From assembly GCF_036182465.1 (NCBI RefSeq), contig NZ_CP108081.1, forward strand, positions 124,001 to 188,000: DNA of 64,000 bases, read 5' to 3'. Within the stretch, counting starts at the first letter, position 1; every line of letters begins with the position of its first letter. The translations under genes were made by a program, and so were the position numbers. Below, one piece after another: positions 45,327-53,167 of the stretch. Origin of the DNA: Streptomyces sp. NBC_00258. GTDB taxonomy: Bacteria > Actinomycetota > Actinomycetes > Streptomycetales > Streptomycetaceae. The notes under the pieces were generated by a model, which worked only from the letters and a program-made list of their open reading frames with translations, searched no databases and had not been told where the DNA came from.

Positions 45327-45580
45327 GGATGGCCTTCCGTGCGGGGTGTACCCCGATTCTCAGCCCGGATCTCGACGGCGAGCACACCGATGATGACAAG
45401 TCCGATCCCCGGCAACATCGTGGGGCTGAGCGGGGCATCGAAGACGCCGGCACCCATGAGGGCGATGAAGGTGACGCCGCAGGCGCCCCAGATGCCATAC
45501 GCGACCCTCAAGGCCATCCCGCATCGAAGTACCTGGGTCAAGAAGTAGAACAACTGAGGTAGTCGGGGCGTACAGGGCGG
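45323..45580 (-). pseudogene. Truncated SMR-family efflux gene (first of a pair)
   Basis: The minus strand reads YFLTQVLRCGMALRVAYGIW, then GACGVTFIALMGAGVFDAPL and GIGLVIIGVLAVEI. These are the last three helices of an SMR protein, with the family phrase GMALRVAYGIW. The first helix with its essential Glu is missing. The upstream open frame (MMEPHAKRLFLSAVIDGG) is not SMR-like. It and the gene at 45040 look like a decayed EbrAB-type pair. Confidence 0.72.
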
Positions 45581-45676
45581 GGTTCTGCTGGACCGCGCAG
45601 GCACAGCGTTGCCGTCACCTCCGTCGATCACCGCACTGAGGAACAACCTTTTGGCATGAGGCTCCATCATTCGCTC

Positions 45677-46321
45677 TCAGTAAGCGACGGTGAAACGGCG
45701 ACGTTGCTGCTTGGACGTTTCGATCTCGTCCACGATCGCCACGGCGAGGTCCGCACCCGAGATCGGGCTGTAGCCGCCCTCTGAGTCAAGCAGCGGTGTG
45801 TCGGCGCCGACCCGGTAGGTGCCGCGCCGTTCTTGGGGGCCTGGGTATCCCGGGGGTGGACTCAGGAAGGTCCAATCCAGCTCCGTCTCGTCGAGGATCT
45901 CGGCGTAGTAGTCACGTGCGGCATGAACGCCGGCCTCGAACGGATCGGGGTACTCGGTCGTTTCGAAAAGCTGCCGCCCGTCCTCGCCGTACAGGCTGCT
46001 GGCCCCGCCGACCACCAGGAGGCGTACGCCGGCGGCCTTCGCCGCCTGGTGGATGCTTCGCGCCCCGGCTAGGAACTGGCGGTAGAGGTCCGGCGCCGTC
46101 CAGCCCGGGTTGAATGCGCTGATGACGGCGTCGACTCCCTTCAGGGCTTCGCACAGACGTGGAGTGTCGTGAACGTCGACAAGAACCGGCTCGACCCGGT
46201 CGGACGGGTCCACAGCGCCAGCTCGGCGGACGATTGCCACGACCTGGTGGCCCCGGGACACCAACTCGGGGAGGACTTCAGCTCCGACGCCGCCGGTAGC
46301 ACCGATCAAAGCAATACGCAT
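45677..46321 (-). CDS. NAD(P)-binding NmrA/SDR-like reductase
   Basis: This 214-residue Rossmann protein opens MRIALIGATGGVGAEVLPEL (GxxGxxG), with a second ATG four codons upstream at 46333. VDAVISAFNPGW, RLLVVGGASSLYGEDG and ELDWTFLSPPPGYPGPQERR match atypical SDRs of the YwnB/NmrA type. There is no YxxxK catalytic pair in the classical place. It is divergent from purU, with TACGATATCC between them. A quinone or flavin reductase role is possible. Confidence 0.85.
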   Translation of the reverse strand: MRIALIGATGGVGAEVLPELVSRGHQVVAIVRRAGAVDPSDRVEPVLVDVHDTPRLCEALKGVDAVISAFNPGWTAPDLYRQFLAGARSIHQAAKAAGVRLLVVGGASSLYGEDGRQLFETTEYPDPFEAGVHAARDYYAEILDETELDWTFLSPPPGYPGPQERRGTYRVGADTPLLDSEGGYSPISGADLAVAIVDEIETSKQQRRRFTVAY

Positions 46322-46337
46322 AGGATTGACCATGCCG

Positions 46338-46358
46338 TGTACGATATCCTATCGGATC
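46338..46358. promoter_or_regulatory. Divergent region between reductase and purU
   Basis: TGTACGATATCCTATCGGAT lies in the 100-bp region between the two genes. It holds the CGATATCC variant of the AT-rich motif and the -10-like TAGGAT on the minus strand. Membership of the shared regulon is uncertain. Confidence 0.35.
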
Positions 46359-46421
46359 CGATCCATATTCGAGCCAAGACGCTCGTTCGCGCCGCTCCAT
46401 GTATTCGCCCTAGGAGATCCA

Positions 46422-47270
46422 GTGACCGACTCCTTCACGCTCACCCTGAGTTGCCCCAACCGGACTGGGATCGTGCACGCTGTGAGCGGCTACCTGCTCA
46501 AGTACGGCTGCGACATCGGTCAGCACCAGCAGTTCGACGACTCACTGAGCAACCTGCTGTTCATGCGCACCCAGGTGACCGCCCCGCTCGACATCGATCT
46601 CGAAGCAGTCTCGCGGGGATTCGAATCGGTGGCCGCGGAGTTCCAGATGAGCTACCAGTTCAACGACCGGCAGAGTGCACGCATGCTCGTCATGGTCTCC
46701 AAGCTGGGCCACTGCCTCAATGACCTGATCTTCCGATGGAAGGCCGGCTCCCTGGGCGCCGAGATCGTCGCGGTCGTGTCCAACCACGAGGACCTGCGCT
46801 CGATGGCCGAGACTGCCGGCCTCCCGTTCGTGCACGTGCCGGTCACACCGGAGACGAAGGCAAGCGCCGAGATCAGGCTCCTCCAACTCGTCGACGAGTA
46901 CGACGCCGAACTCGTAGTGCTCGCACGGTACATGCAGATCCTTTCCGACGAGACCTGCAAGGAGCTGTACGGTCGCGCGATCAACATCCATCACTCTTTC
47001 CTGCCGGGATTCAAGGGCGCCAAGCCCTACCACCAGGCGTATGAACGTGGCGTGAAGCTCGTGGGAGCAACCGCGCACTACGTGACCTCAGCCCTGGACG
47101 AGGGCCCGATCATCGAGCAGGAGGTCATTCGCATCGACCACACCTACGATCCGCGGGCGCTGCAAACCGTCGGCCGGGACGCGGAGGCTCAGGCCCTCTC
47201 TCGGGCGGTGCGCTGGCATTGTGAACGCCGAGTGCTCCTCAATGGGCAAAGCACTGTCGTCTTCCAGTGA
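46422..47270 (+). CDS. purU: Formyltetrahydrofolate deformylase
   Basis: This 282-residue enzyme hydrolyses 10-formyl-THF to formate and THF. The N-terminal ACT domain (FTLTLSCPNRTGIVHAVSGY) is followed by a formyltransferase-fold catalytic domain with MLVMVSKLGHCLNDLIFRWK, NIHHSFLPGFKGAKPYHQAY (catalytic His) and TSALDEGPIIEQEVIRIDH (catalytic Asp). GTG 46422 has AGGAGA upstream. PurU commonly accompanies demethylation pathways because it regenerates free THF from the C1 pool. It fits the GcvT-fold demethylase at 53168 and the sox genes. Confidence 0.95.
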   Translation: MTDSFTLTLSCPNRTGIVHAVSGYLLKYGCDIGQHQQFDDSLSNLLFMRTQVTAPLDIDLEAVSRGFESVAAEFQMSYQFNDRQSARMLVMVSKLGHCLNDLIFRWKAGSLGAEIVAVVSNHEDLRSMAETAGLPFVHVPVTPETKASAEIRLLQLVDEYDAELVVLARYMQILSDETCKELYGRAINIHHSFLPGFKGAKPYHQAYERGVKLVGATAHYVTSALDEGPIIEQEVIRIDHTYDPRALQTVGRDAEAQALSRAVRWHCERRVLLNGQSTVVFQ

Positions 47271-47604
47271 TCCCGTGGCGCGGACTCGTCCAGCGATGCC
47301 AGCAGCAGGGGGCATCGCCGGACGCCTACCGCGAAGCACCGCGCTTCCTGCACGACGACCTGACGCCCGACCGGGCAGCCGACCTGCGGCGTGATACCAG
47401 AATCATTCGCGCTCGCACGCGACTTGCCCGGCTCGGTGATCCGCAGAACCAGGTGAAGTCGGTCTACGTCGCAGAGACAGCTGGCAAGTGGCGAGGCCGA
47501 CAACGCGCCACACGATCACCTATGATATCAAGCACGATATCGACGAGCGATACGTAACGCGAGGGCCGGGCGACCCCGCGACTCTGACAGCGAGGGAGAC
47601 ATCA
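47271..47604 (+). promoter_or_regulatory. Intergenic region with SDR promoter motif
   Basis: No gene is recognised in these 334 bp. CTATGATATCAAG at 47520-47532, followed by CACGATATCG, lies about 75 bp before the SDR start. It resembles the shared AT-rich motif weakly and is the probable promoter/operator area. Confidence 0.4.
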
Positions 47605-48426
47605 ATGGCGCGTTTGGAAGGCAAGGTGGCGTTCGTCACCGGCGCTGCGCGTGGCATCGGGCATGCTTGTGCAGTGCGCCTTGCGGAGGAGGGTGCCGAC
47701 ATCATCGCCGTCGACCTGGGCAGGCAGGTCGCAAGCGTGAGTTCAGAGATGACCACCCCCGGAGGGCTTTCAGAGACGGTCGCTGCGGTGGAAGGCCTCG
47801 GTCGGCGCATTGTCGCGTCGATGGCCGACGTGCGCGACTTCGAGGCAGTCAAGGACGCGCTGGAAACGGGCATGGCCGAACTGGGTCGACTTGACATTGT
47901 CTGTCCGAACGCAGGGATCGCTTCTCATGTCGCGGTAGCAGACATGCCACTTCAGACGTGGCGGGATGTGATCGACATCAATCTGACCGGAGTCTTCCAC
48001 ACCTGCAAGGCTGCGATCCCGCACTTGGCCGATGGCGGCTCGATCGTGATCACCAGCTCGGTCGTCGGCCTGAAGGGTGGCAGCCACATCACACATTACT
48101 CGGCCTCCAAACACGCCGTTGTCGGCTTCATGCGCTCGCTCGCGCACGAGTTGGCCGAGCGGATGATCCGCGTGAACACGGTTCACCCAACGACGGTGAA
48201 CACTCCCATGCTGCATGAGGACGAGATGATGCGGCTGTTCGTCCCAGGAGTGGAGCATCCCACCCTGGAGCAATTCGCGGAAGCATCGAAGGCGTTTCAG
48301 CTGCTGCCGGTGCCGTGGATCGAGCCACAGGACGTTGCCAACGCCGTTGCCTTCCTCGCTAGCGACGAGGCGCGCTACATCACCGGTGTCACTCTCCCCG
48401 TGGACGCGGGCACGCTGGCGCTCTAG
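47605..48426 (+). CDS. SDR-family oxidoreductase of the mycofactocin-associated type, paralogue 2
   Basis: This 273-residue SDR is about 70% identical by eye to the protein at 36849. It opens MARLEGKVAFVTGAARGIGH, has ADIIAVDLGRQVASVSSEMT with the same post-strand insertion, catalytic S152, Y165 and K169, and the C-terminal EARYITGVTLPVDAGTLAL. ATG 47605 follows GAGGGAGA. The two copies probably oxidise related alcohols or diols in the pathway. It follows purU on the same strand after 334 bp and ends where IS debris begins. Confidence 0.9.
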   Translation: MARLEGKVAFVTGAARGIGHACAVRLAEEGADIIAVDLGRQVASVSSEMTTPGGLSETVAAVEGLGRRIVASMADVRDFEAVKDALETGMAELGRLDIVCPNAGIASHVAVADMPLQTWRDVIDINLTGVFHTCKAAIPHLADGGSIVITSSVVGLKGGSHITHYSASKHAVVGFMRSLAHELAERMIRVNTVHPTTVNTPMLHEDEMMRLFVPGVEHPTLEQFAEASKAFQLLPVPWIEPQDVANAVAFLASDEARYITGVTLPVDAGTLAL

Positions 48427-48469
48427 GCTTCCGGGGAGAACTGAGGTTCCTCGGCATCTTCCGTGAAGC

Positions 48470-48735
48470 CGCCCAACTGGCCAGCAGGGTGCGGCGTTTG
48501 AGGATCGAATCCAGCTCGTCCGTAGCGCTGGCGTTTGATCGTCTCAATCCTGTTCACGTGTCCCTCGACGGCCCTGGAGTTCCAGGGCAGGGTCAGTCCG
48601 GCGGTGGCAGCCGCAAGGCCCTTGCGCAGGCCATTGGCGAAGACACACAGGTCCTTGATCTCACTCTGTTCGACTTCCTCAAGCCAGTGGGTGAGGCGGT
48701 AGCCGTCGCGGCGACGGAGGATCGTCGCGAAACTG
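48470..48735 (-). pseudogene. ISL3-family transposase C-terminal fragment
   Basis: Minus-strand translation gives FATILRRRDGYRLTHWLEEV, then SEIKDLCVFANGLRKGLAAA and LPWNSRAVEGHVNRIETIKR followed by QRYGRAGFD, the final catalytic Glu region and C-terminus of ISL3 transposases. The rest of the gene has been replaced by the IS110 element. It belongs to the same family as the fragment at 4575, possibly from one original element type. Confidence 0.82.
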
Positions 48736-48739
48736 CGTG

Positions 48740-49027
48740 CGACGATTGCGCTGCACCACAGCCCCCCCCGTTATCTTCTTCGCGGTCCTGCAAGAGGGCC
48801 GCTGGCCTCCGGGCCCGGCATGACTGTGTCCCCCTGTCCACGATGACCTGGGGGGTGGTGTTCACCGGGCCCGAGAGGTGCCGTCGGAGACGCTGATAAG
48901 AGGTCCGACTACCGCCCCGCCGAGCGCAACGCCCGGCAGTTCGTGGGCGGCAGGTCTGCATAACGTGGATGCGTGAGTACGACACCGATGCCCAGGCCGG
49001 CACCGCATCAAAGGAGTTGAGAGCCCG
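48740..49027 (+). ncRNA. Candidate IS110 bridge-RNA region (left-end non-coding sequence)
   Basis: IS110-family elements encode a structured bridge RNA in the long non-coding end next to the recombinase, which base-pairs with donor and target DNA. Here about 290 bp of non-coding DNA lie upstream of an intact IS110 recombinase, with GC-rich self-complementary stretches (for example GGGCCCGGCAT and CACCGGGCCCGAG around 48816-48872). The exact RNA ends and guide loops cannot be set without homologues. Confidence 0.5.
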
Positions 49028-50230
49028 ATGTTCGACACCGGCGACGTGGGCGTGTTCCTCGGCCTTGACGTCGGCAAGACCGCTCACCACGGCCATGGGC
49101 TGACCCCGGCCGGCAAGAAGATCTTCGACAAGCCGCTGCCCAACAGTGAGCCGAGACTGCGGGCCGTATTCGACAAACTGGCCGCCAAGTTCGGCACCGT
49201 CCTGGTGATCGTCGACCAGCCCGCCTCCATCGGCGCCCTGCCGCTGACCGTCGCCCGCGACACGGGATGCAAGGTCGCTTACCTGCCGGGACTGGCGATG
49301 CGGCGGATCGCCGACCTCTATCCGGGCGAGGCGAAGACGGATGCGAAAGACGCCGCGGTGATCGCTGACGCCGCCCGCACCATGCCGCACACCCTGCGCT
49401 CGCTGGAACTCACCGACGAGATCACAGCCGAACTCACTGTCCTCGTCGGCTTCGACCAGGACCTCGCGGCCGAGGCAACCCGCACCAGCAACCGCATACG
49501 CGGCCTGCTCACCCAGTTCCATCCCTCGCTGGAACGCGTCCTGGGACCACGCCTCGATCACCAGGCCGTGACCTGGCTGCTCGAACGCTACGGATCCCCC
49601 AAGGCCCTGCGGAAAGCAGGCCGTCGCCGGCTTGTTGAAGTGATCCGACCCAAGGCCCCGCGCATGGCCGCCCGGTTGATCGACGAGGTCTTCGACGCAC
49701 TCGACGAGCAGACCGTGATCGTCCCCGGCACGGGCACCCTCGACATCGTGATCCCGTCCCTGGCCAGCCAGCTCGCAGGAGTCCATCAACAACGCCGGGC
49801 CCTGGAAGCCCAGATCAACACCCTGCTGGAACAACACCCTCTTTCCCAGGTCCTGATCTCGATGCCGGGGGTCGCGGTCAGGACCGCTGCTGTTCTGCTG
49901 GTCACCGTCGGCGACGGCACCAGCTTCCCCAGCGCCGCCCATCTCGCTTCTTACGCCGGGCTCGCCCCGACGACGAAGTCGTCGGGGACCTCGATCCACG
50001 GCGAACACGCACCCCGGGGCGGCAACCGTCAGCTGAAGAGAGCCATGTTCCTTTCGGCGTTCGCCGCCCTGCACGACCCCACCTCCCGCAGCTACTACGA
50101 CCGCTGCCGGGCCCGGGGAAAGACCCATACCCAGGCACTTCTGCGCCTCGCCCGACACCGCATCAGCGTGCTCTTCGCGATGCTCCGCGACGGCACCTTC
50201 TACGAACACCGAACCCCACGCCTCGCTTGA
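49028..50230 (+). CDS. IS110-family recombinase (transposase)
   Basis: This 400-residue protein has the N-terminal RuvC-like DEDD domain (FLGLDVGKTAHHGHGL with the first Asp, VIVDQPASIGALPLTVARDT, then KTDAKDAAVIADAAR with the last acidic pair). A central helical part and the C-terminal Tnp domain follow, with VLISMPGVAVRTAAVLLVTV, SYAGLAPTTKSSGTSIHGEH and RGGNRQLKRAMFLSAFAALH including the conserved serine region. The frame is intact, so the element may be active. ATG 49028 has GAGTTGAGAG upstream. Its right side abuts a truncated alpha/beta-hydrolase. Confidence 0.95.
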   Translation: MFDTGDVGVFLGLDVGKTAHHGHGLTPAGKKIFDKPLPNSEPRLRAVFDKLAAKFGTVLVIVDQPASIGALPLTVARDTGCKVAYLPGLAMRRIADLYPGEAKTDAKDAAVIADAARTMPHTLRSLELTDEITAELTVLVGFDQDLAAEATRTSNRIRGLLTQFHPSLERVLGPRLDHQAVTWLLERYGSPKALRKAGRRRLVEVIRPKAPRMAARLIDEVFDALDEQTVIVPGTGTLDIVIPSLASQLAGVHQQRRALEAQINTLLEQHPLSQVLISMPGVAVRTAAVLLVTVGDGTSFPSAAHLASYAGLAPTTKSSGTSIHGEHAPRGGNRQLKRAMFLSAFAALHDPTSRSYYDRCRARGKTHTQALLRLARHRISVLFAMLRDGTFYEHRTPRLA

Positions 50231-50244
50231 CCAAAGACATAGAG

Positions 50245-50660
50245 GCACCCCCCCCAGGGAAGCGGCGACCTCGGCAGCAACGACACGTGCGTCGGCGCCC
50301 GAACGCCGCCACGCCACGGCCTTGTCGCACGCTGCGGCGAGCATCGGTGCGATCAGGGAGGGTCCTCCAGGAGAGCGGCGGCCACGAGATCTGGATACCT
50401 CTGGGCTAGCGTCCACGCAGTCATGCCCCGAGCGGGTGGTTCACCAAGACGACCGGCCTGTGCTCGACGCAAGCCAGGATGTGGGCGACATCCGCGCAGT
50501 AGTTGTCGAGTACGCAGGTGCCCGGAGCGTGGCCAGACAGTCCATCTCCGCGCGATTTTCAGGATCCGGCGGTCGTCGGTGATCTCTGCCGGCAACCGGT
50601 CGTAGTCGGCCGAACCGACAGAGAGCCCGTGCAAGAACGCCACGGCGGGGCCGTCCCCCG
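50245..50660 (-). pseudogene. Alpha/beta-hydrolase fragment cut by IS110
   Basis: The minus strand reads VAFLHGLSVGSADYDRLPAE, then in another frame CVLDNYCADVAHILACVEHR, and PLGGMTAWTLAQRYPDLVAA followed by ALLEDPP. These are the oxyanion, cap and nucleophile-elbow regions of an alpha/beta-hydrolase; the elbow reads NHPLGG, without the usual Ser. Frameshifts break it and it ends at the right side of the IS110 element, with no continuation on the far side. Confidence 0.72.
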
Positions 50661-50724
50661 GGACCGGCGACCTCGACGTTCAGCTCGACGCCCTCGCGGA
50701 AAGCCTACATTCACCCCCCAAAAC

Positions 50725-50758
50725 ATTGACTCATATCATATATGTTGTCATACTCGCT
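50725..50758 (+). promoter_or_regulatory. Promoter and operator of the Rieske gene
   Basis: TTGACT at 50725-50730, a 17-bp spacer and a CATACT-like -10 form a reasonable promoter. The spacer holds ATCATATATGTT at 50735-50746, so the palindrome sits between -35 and -10. This separates the operator function from the -10 function. Confidence 0.7.
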
Positions 50759-50799
50759 TGCGAGTCGGAACAGACGTACAGTTCGGAGGACCGTCCCTG

Positions 50800-51963
50800 A
50801 TGTCCGTCACCACCGGTCAGCCCGCCACCACCCGTCACGGGAACTCCTACTTCACGAGCCTGCCGCGCGAGTGGTACACCTCGCCAGAGATCTTCCGGAA
50901 AGAGATCGACAAGATCTTCCATAGGCAGTGGATCTATGTCGGCCATGTCAGCCAAGCGAAGAACACCGGTGACTATTTCGTGGCCCGCGCGGCCACCGAG
51001 AGCATCATCGTGACCCGGGCCAAGAACGGTGGCCTCCGGGCACACTTCAACGTCTGTCGCCACCGGGGCTCGCAGCTCTGCGACGAGCTGTCCAGCGGCA
51101 ACACGAAGCGATTCGTGTGCCCCTACCACAACTGGACGTACGATCTGGACGGGAAGCTCGCCGGTGCTCCGGCCACCCGCGACGGCGTCGACTTCAACTA
51201 CTCCGAGTTCGGGCTTCAGGACGCGTACGTGGACACGTTCCATGGCTCGATCTATGTGTGGCTCGGTAGGGAGCAGCCTGCGTGCACTCTGCGCGAGCAG
51301 CTCACGGGTGGGGGACAGTTCCCGATCGACGACGCGAGGATCGAGATCGCAGAACCCGAGCGGCTGAAGCTCGCGCACGAGGTGCGCTACGAGATCAAGG
51401 CCAACTGGAAGCTCATGATCGAGAACAACATCGAGTGCTACCACTGCATCAGCGGTCATCCTTCGTTGATGGTGTCGTGCGATGCGACGAACTACTTCTA
51501 CGAGCGCGACGAGGAGGGTGGGCTGAAGATCAAGGGGGACGGTAGCTACGGCCTGCGACCTGACATGAAGACCTTCTCCATGGATGGCGAACTCGTCTCG
51601 AAGAAGCAACTGGGCGCGCTGGAGCCTGGCGACAGCATCGTCTGGGTCGACAATTTGATGTGGAACGGCACCTGCTTCTTCACCGACCACAGTCAGCGAG
51701 GAATTGTCAACCCGCTGACGGTCGACACCTGCGAGTTGTGGATGCAGTGGTTCGTCCACGAGAACGCCGTCGAGGGTGTGGACTACGAGGTCGGCCCCCT
51801 GACGCAGGTGTTCAAGGAAGTCGCCGCAGAGGATCACGCCTTCGTTGAACGCAATGCCCGCGGAGTGAAGTCCAGTCGCTACGTTCCCGGGCCGAACAAC
51901 GCGCTCCGTGAGACCGACATGGAAGCCGCGTTGACGATGTACCTGAACATGATGGAAACCTGA
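50800..51963 (+). CDS. Rieske non-heme iron oxygenase, alpha subunit
   Basis: This 387-residue oxygenase has the Rieske ligands C86, H88, C107 and H110 (CRHRG...CPYHNWTYDLDGKL). The mononuclear iron site NNIECYHCISGH has H213 and H218. The residue bridging the two centres is E210 rather than the Asp of aromatic-ring dioxygenases. Glu at this place is known from the CntA-type (carnitine) enzymes, and similar ECYHC motifs occur in quaternary-ammonium Rieske oxygenases. ATG 50800 has GGAGGA upstream. No beta subunit or reductase is adjacent, so the reductase at 3604 is a candidate partner. The product could be a demethylated amine that enters the sarcosine route, or an O-demethylated aromatic. 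Confidence 0.93.
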   Translation: MSVTTGQPATTRHGNSYFTSLPREWYTSPEIFRKEIDKIFHRQWIYVGHVSQAKNTGDYFVARAATESIIVTRAKNGGLRAHFNVCRHRGSQLCDELSSGNTKRFVCPYHNWTYDLDGKLAGAPATRDGVDFNYSEFGLQDAYVDTFHGSIYVWLGREQPACTLREQLTGGGQFPIDDARIEIAEPERLKLAHEVRYEIKANWKLMIENNIECYHCISGHPSLMVSCDATNYFYERDEEGGLKIKGDGSYGLRPDMKTFSMDGELVSKKQLGALEPGDSIVWVDNLMWNGTCFFTDHSQRGIVNPLTVDTCELWMQWFVHENAVEGVDYEVGPLTQVFKEVAAEDHAFVERNARGVKSSRYVPGPNNALRETDMEAALTMYLNMMET

Positions 51964-52039
51964 CCGGGGCTGCGGCTCGCGCCAGTCGCGACGCAACTGG
52001 CAGTCAGGTGCGCCGCGGCTATCCCGCAGAGTCGGGCGG

Positions 52040-52450
52040 GCACAGGCCGGAGGCGTCGGCGACGAGTGCTTGCGAGCTTCGTGGTCCTGGCAGATCGTCA
52101 GTACGATCATCTCTTCCGCTGCATACGCGCCAGCAATCTCCTCAAGGCCGCCTCGCACCTGGTCGGGTGTGCCGACCACAGTGCGCCGCCGCGCGTTCAT
52201 ACCGTAGGTCTTCTCCCCGAGCCCATAGGAAGGCAAGGGCCTCCTCGGGTGACGGCACTACGATGAGCCGACCTTCGTCGAACAGCACCGCATCCGTCAT
52301 GCGCGTTCTCGTCACGAGCAGCGGCGCCTCTTCCTCCGTGTTAGCCAGAGCCCACATGGCTACGGATTGCCGCGGGCCCGCGAGGCGTTCGCTTGACTCG
52401 AACCGGCTGTGGTACACCCTCGACCTGGGCACCTCGGGGATTGACAAAGC
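52040..52450 (-). pseudogene. C-terminal remnant of a luciferase-like (LLM) flavin monooxygenase
   Basis: The minus strand reads SVAMWALANTEEEAPLLVTR and GRLIVVPSPEEALAFL, then in a second frame PSYGLGEKTYGMNARRRTVV followed by GTPDQVRGGLEEIAGAYAAE with EMIVLTICQDHEAR. This is the C-terminal third of an LLM-class oxidoreductase. The N-terminal flavin-binding barrel is lost and a frameshift separates the parts. Confidence 0.75.
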
Positions 52451-52479
52451 CGGCAAAGGCGTAGGTCAGGCCGAGCTGA

Positions 52480-53000
52480 GCCGTTAGAAAGCGCCCTTTG
52501 CTCACTCGAGCCAGGGCTCAGGCAGGTGCGGTCGACCAGGAAGGGTTCGGCTCAATCTCTGGAGCGGGTGGCCGTCAGGGAACGCCTAGTCAACGTAGGC
52601 CAGCAGCTCGACCAACTGGCCGAACAAGTCGTCCGGCGGTGTATGCGCACGATCACGCTGAAGCGCTTACCTGGTGAGGGCGTCGGTGCCAGATGACCTG
52701 CCGAAGCCGAGATCGATCCGATCCGGGCACAGGCCGCCGAGCACGCTGAAATTCTCGACGACTTTATACGGGCTGTAGTGCGGAAGCATGAACCGCCGCT
52801 ACCGACGCGTATGTGAAGCGTCGCAGCCGCGAGCGGGCCAATGGGAACTTCAGGCGACGCTCCGCCACCTGGCAACGATGGAAGCCTCGGACGCCGACAT
52901 GGCGCGCGAGATCCAGCGTGTTGCGCAGCGCCTGAGCCCTCGTGCAGCCCTCCGGCAGTGGCGACTGATCGAGGACACTCAGACGCAATCCCTTTGATGT
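52480..53000. other. Region of decayed, unidentified coding sequence
   Basis: Short plus-strand pieces such as ERVAVRERLVNVGQQLDQLA (about 52560) and LRHLATMEASDADMAREIQR (about 52860) look like remnants of helical proteins, but no family is recognised. No complete gene is present. Confidence 0.4.
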
Positions 53001-53126
53001 CATTCGTATATGAAAACGACGAAGCGTCGACTTTGCACAGTCCCCCGCGCTGCTCACTACCCCACAAGGGCGTCACGTGGGACGTGAAACCCTCTTCTAT
53101 TTTCGTCTGAAATGCTATATGATTTG
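53001..53126 (+). promoter_or_regulatory. Two shared-motif sites upstream of the GcvT-fold demethylase
   Basis: TTCGTATATGAAAA at 53003-53016 is near-palindromic, and AATGCTATATGATTTG at 53111-53126 carries TATGAT at 53118-53123, about 45 bp before the start codon. Two sites 107 bp apart would allow looping or cooperative binding. Confidence 0.6.
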
Positions 53127-53167
53127 GCCTGACTTGAAGAATGGTGCTCGCACAAAGGGAGAGATGA

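Noticed and set aside
48593..50416. A 607-codon minus-strand frame opposite IS110
   Set aside because: It is antisense to the intact IS110 recombinase and shows repetitive Gly/Val/Arg content only.
3533..53126. Reading the shared motif as nothing more than a -10 hexamer (TATGAT)
   Set aside because: In some promoters TATGAT is well placed as -10, but at 50735 and 33625 the palindrome lies upstream of a separate -10, and the 24-bp symmetry at 34097 is not needed for a promoter. The simple reading cannot be fully excluded.
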